A stretch of DNA of 64,000 bases from assembly GCA_963556255.1 (NCBI GenBank), contig OY744615.1:13690918-13754917 (forward strand). Reading direction: 5' to 3'. The notes under the pieces were generated by a model, which made no database searches, was not told where the DNA came from, and saw only the letters and a program-made list of their open reading frames with translations. The translations under genes were made by a program, and so were the position numbers. Source of the stretch: Allolobophora icterica. Its lineage: Eukaryota; Annelida; Clitellata; Crassiclitellata; Lumbricidae. Below, one piece after another: positions 61,681 to 64,000 of this stretch; position 1 is the stretch's first letter; every line of letters starts with the position of its first letter.

Positions 61681-61822
61681 CACAATATCATTAATATTAT
61701 TATATATATTATTATTATTATTTTTTTTTACCGAGGTAAAAGGATTTGGAAAAAATTATTTAGGAGCAGGTTAATTGTCTGGAGGGTCAGGCCTCGTCTT
61801 CATGGTTTGAAGGAAAGGTACC

Positions 61823-61909
<87 letters not shown>

Positions 61910-61910
61910 A
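61576..61910. repeat. ACT/AAT/ATT microsatellites around a repeat B fragment
   Basis: (ACT)n at about 61583-61625, (AAT)n at about 61640-61680, (ATT)n at about 61827-61907. Between them is ACCGAGGTAAAAGGATTTGG, resembling the start of repeat B. Confidence 0.8.
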
Positions 61911-61924
61911 ATTAATGTAAACGA

Positions 61925-62080
61925 ATTTGTATTGTGTTCTTTACTTTGGCTGCCTATATCGAACAGATTCGTCCGTTTAAAACGTGTCCTGCAGTGTACC
62001 AGACATTGTATTCAAATTAGCTCACCTCTCCATACTCAAACCTCAGCCCGCAAATATCATGCTTGGTCATCATTTTCATC
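61925..62080 (+). pseudogene. LINE ORF2 C-terminal relic
   Basis: WLPISNRFVRLKRVLQCTRH then SSPLHTQTSARKYHAWS follows the pattern HWLPI--R--FK (…) APLY of LINE ORF2 ends. Short and broken. Confidence 0.55.
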
Positions 62081-62172
62081 ATCATTTCGAACCATGATTA
62101 TCATTACCGTAATCATCGTGATCATCGTCATCATCAAGCAGCTCCATAATCATAACTTCTTTTCGTCATAAT

Positions 62173-62463
62173 GATGAGTGTTCGCAGGAATTTTTAGTGG
62201 GGACAAAAAATTTTGGGGAGCAAACTTTTTTAGGGGGCGGCAAAATGACGTTTTACATAGAAAAAATTACATTGAAAGAAATAAAAATTAAACATTGATC
62301 AAGGACTTTGCCTAAATCATTAATGTTTTGCATTAAAAATCGTGTTCGGACTATTGTAATAATCATAATAATTTAAAGATTTTATTTTTGTAAAATATTT
62401 ACAAATCAGGGAGTCAAATGCTCCCTCCCCCACCCAATGCCCCTTCCCCTTCGGAGGCCCATG
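62173..62463. mobile_element. hAT-like MITE, CATGGGCGTC family, copy 2 (291 bp, inverted)
   Basis: Perfect 8-bp duplication GTCATAAT at 62165-62172 and 62464-62471. Interior blocks (GGGGAGCAAACTTTTTTAG, AAATGACGTTTT, TTGATCAAGGACTTTGCC) match copy 1 in inverted order. The left terminus is degraded. Confidence 0.85.
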
Positions 62464-62471
62464 GTCATAAT

Positions 62472-63079
62472 ATATTTTTTTATCTCAGAGTCCATTGGGT
62501 GCAAGTAAGAATTTGTGCAACACTAAACTGAAACATACATCTCGCAAACTGAGAAAGACCCATGAATTCCCTTAAGTTATCTCACCTAATTATCCTCATA
62601 AGAAAATTTCCGTTAATCAGTTACGCCAATGAAAATGAACCAAATTGAGAGGGCCATCTACGCAGAAAGTGTAAATCATCTAACACGTTGATTCTTGTTA
62701 TACTCCGAACTCGACAGATTCTACTCGTCACTCGAGTTTTCGCACTCGATGTTCGACGCTCGAGAAAGAGAAGCCCCGTTACTTGCGGTTGAGACGGCGT
62801 CAGCGGAGCTCGTTGTGTTGTTATGTGCTCTAATGATTAACCGACATTTGCGCGGTTTCTCTCGATTCTTACGCCGTCGGCGACCCATAAAACACGCTCG
62901 ACGCCCTAAGCTCAGCGTCTCGGGTTTCATTCCCGAGTGCCTGCTTAATTGTAAAGTCTGCTCAGAGCAGAGAGAAAGAAAGACTGGTAGATCAGACTAT
63001 GGCATGGTAGAGTCGAAGTCTACGACCCTGGTAGCCATGAGATGTCGTCGTTAAACACTTGATATCCAGTGTTGTTGCT
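62472..63079. other. Intergenic, one unexplained ORF
   Basis: An ORF at 62695-63054 (119 aa) is Arg/Leu-rich with no recognised motif. Not called as a gene. Confidence 0.25.
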
Positions 63080-63174
63080 GCTAATACTACTAATAGTACT
63101 ACTACTACTACCACTACTCCTACCACCACCACCACCACCACCACCACTACACTACTACTACTAATAGTACTAAT
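63080..63174. repeat. (ACT/ACC)n microsatellite
   Basis: ACTACT and ACCACC triplets. Confidence 0.85.
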
Positions 63175-63371
63175 CAGGGGCGTAACTTTGGTCTAAAAAG
63201 TGTGGGTACCAACTTCTTACATAGATGAAGCAAGGCGGAGATTGCGATCTCTGGGGAGGCACAGTAATATAATATTTATTGGCATCGTTCAAAAAGTGGG
63301 GGTACGGTACCCCCAAGTCCAAAAAGTGGGGGTACGGGTACCCCTCGAACCCCCCACAAATTACGCCTATG
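63175..63371. mobile_element. hAT-like MITE, GGGGCGTAA family, copy 3 (197 bp)
   Basis: Starts CAGGGGCGTAA and ends with the inverse of CATAGGCGTAA, opposite in orientation to copies 1 and 2. Flanks GTACTAAT (63167-63174) and GTAATAAT (63372-63379), one mismatch. Internally deleted relative to the other copies. Confidence 0.8.
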
Positions 63372-63454
63372 GTAATAATAATAATAATAAATGCCACTAT
63401 TATCATTTTCATTATTATTATTATTATTATTTATTTTTTTTAAATTATTATTAT

Positions 63455-63534
63455 TATTATTTTTTTCCCTGAGGTACTTCATTCCCTCAGGGACTTAGAG
63501 ATTACGTGTGTTATTTTTCTGGAACGGTTATTCC

Positions 63535-63577
<43 letters not shown>

Positions 63578-63600
63578 ACAATAACAATAATAACAATAAC
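63455..63600 (+). repeat. Repeat B copy with (ATT)n tail
   Basis: CCCTGAGGTACTTCATTCCCTCAGGGACTT-like sequence (an inverted repeat of CCCTGAGG), then TCTGGAACGGTTATT and (ATT)n. This matches the order at the Polinton target and, inverted, at 1981-2050. 63601-64000 holds no supported gene. Confidence 0.65.
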
Positions 63601-64000
63601 AACATGCCTTCTTTTCCAGCGCCTCTCAGTTGTGATCCAACTCTTAAATGCTGTCTCCTTTCGCAGCACTTTCTCTTAATTTGCCGGAACTTGACGAGAT
63701 AGCCGACCCAGGAATTAACTAAACACTAATAAAATAATTTAAGAAAAGTAGGTAAGGTAAGGTCTAGTCAACTCTTCTGTTAACAGCAAGATGTTCTTAA
63801 ACACTGAAAACCAGTAATGATATTTCGCTTCTGTTTGGACAGCTTAAATCGCAATGTCAGATCTATTGTCGCTAGTTTCGTTTCTCAGCTCAATGAAGAG
63901 TTGAGAGTGACGCGGTAATTTTTCCCGCTTTAAAACCGCGGGAAACGCGGTAAATTACGTGGTAATAGGGACAGCAATGGCGGTTTCATCGCGGTATTGG

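Noticed and set aside
62695..63054. 119-aa ORF as a host exon
   Set aside because: Arg/Leu-rich without motif or splice site; could be an old repeat, not supported.

Overview
Kind of genome: this is a eukaryotic nuclear window, almost certainly from a marine invertebrate. Genes are sparse and split into exons. Micro- and minisatellites are very dense (TA, CA, CAT, ACAT, CTGA, CTGT, TAG and longer units). LINE 3' relics, tRNA-derived SINEs and short hAT-like MITEs with 8-bp target duplications occur throughout. The phylum cannot be fixed from sequence alone.

Layout: 1-40195 is repeat-rich host DNA with three possible host terminal exons (1-401, 4113-4609 and 17939-18249, all +). It also holds LINE C-terminal relics, SINEs, a 2.3-kb TA-flanked element carrying a nested MITE and a LINE relic, and several homogenised minisatellites. 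Positions 40203-57812 are a complete Polinton (Maverick) of 17,610 bp. It is bounded by inverted repeats of about 183 bp and a TTAAGGA direct repeat, and it sits inside a small dispersed repeat whose empty version survives near 2.0 kb. Positions 57820-64000 are again host repeats, with a 180-bp (TAG)n array directly beside the element.

Polinton genes: a minus-strand block runs right to left. Its order is packaging ATPase, 366-aa structural protein, penton-like minor capsid protein, pVI-like peptide, double-jelly-roll major capsid protein, pX-like peptide, adenain-like protease, long fiber, 181-aa beta-rich protein, 201-aa membrane protein. A plus-strand pair (zinc-ribbon/phospholipase A2 protein, integrase) diverges from the ATPase. 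A protein-primed family B DNA polymerase converges on the integrase, and a 91-aa cysteine-rich gene lies nearest the right end. Together these encode replication (PolB), integration (integrase), and a virion with capsid, packaging motor, maturation protease, membrane-active peptides, a phospholipase and probable receptor-binding fibers.

Most notable: (1) the protease has no usable start codon, but it lies in the -1 frame behind a textbook A AAA AAC slippery heptamer directly before the stop of the pX-like gene, so it is probably made as a frameshift fusion. (2) The 602-aa fiber combines tail-fiber-type repeats of the kind seen in bacteriophages, a heptad-like stalk and a probable F5/8C lectin head. 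(3) The copy carries single-base frameshifts in the integrase and near the PolB N-terminus, so as sequenced it is not autonomous. (4) At least ten hAT-like MITEs with 8-bp duplications could be delimited to the base.
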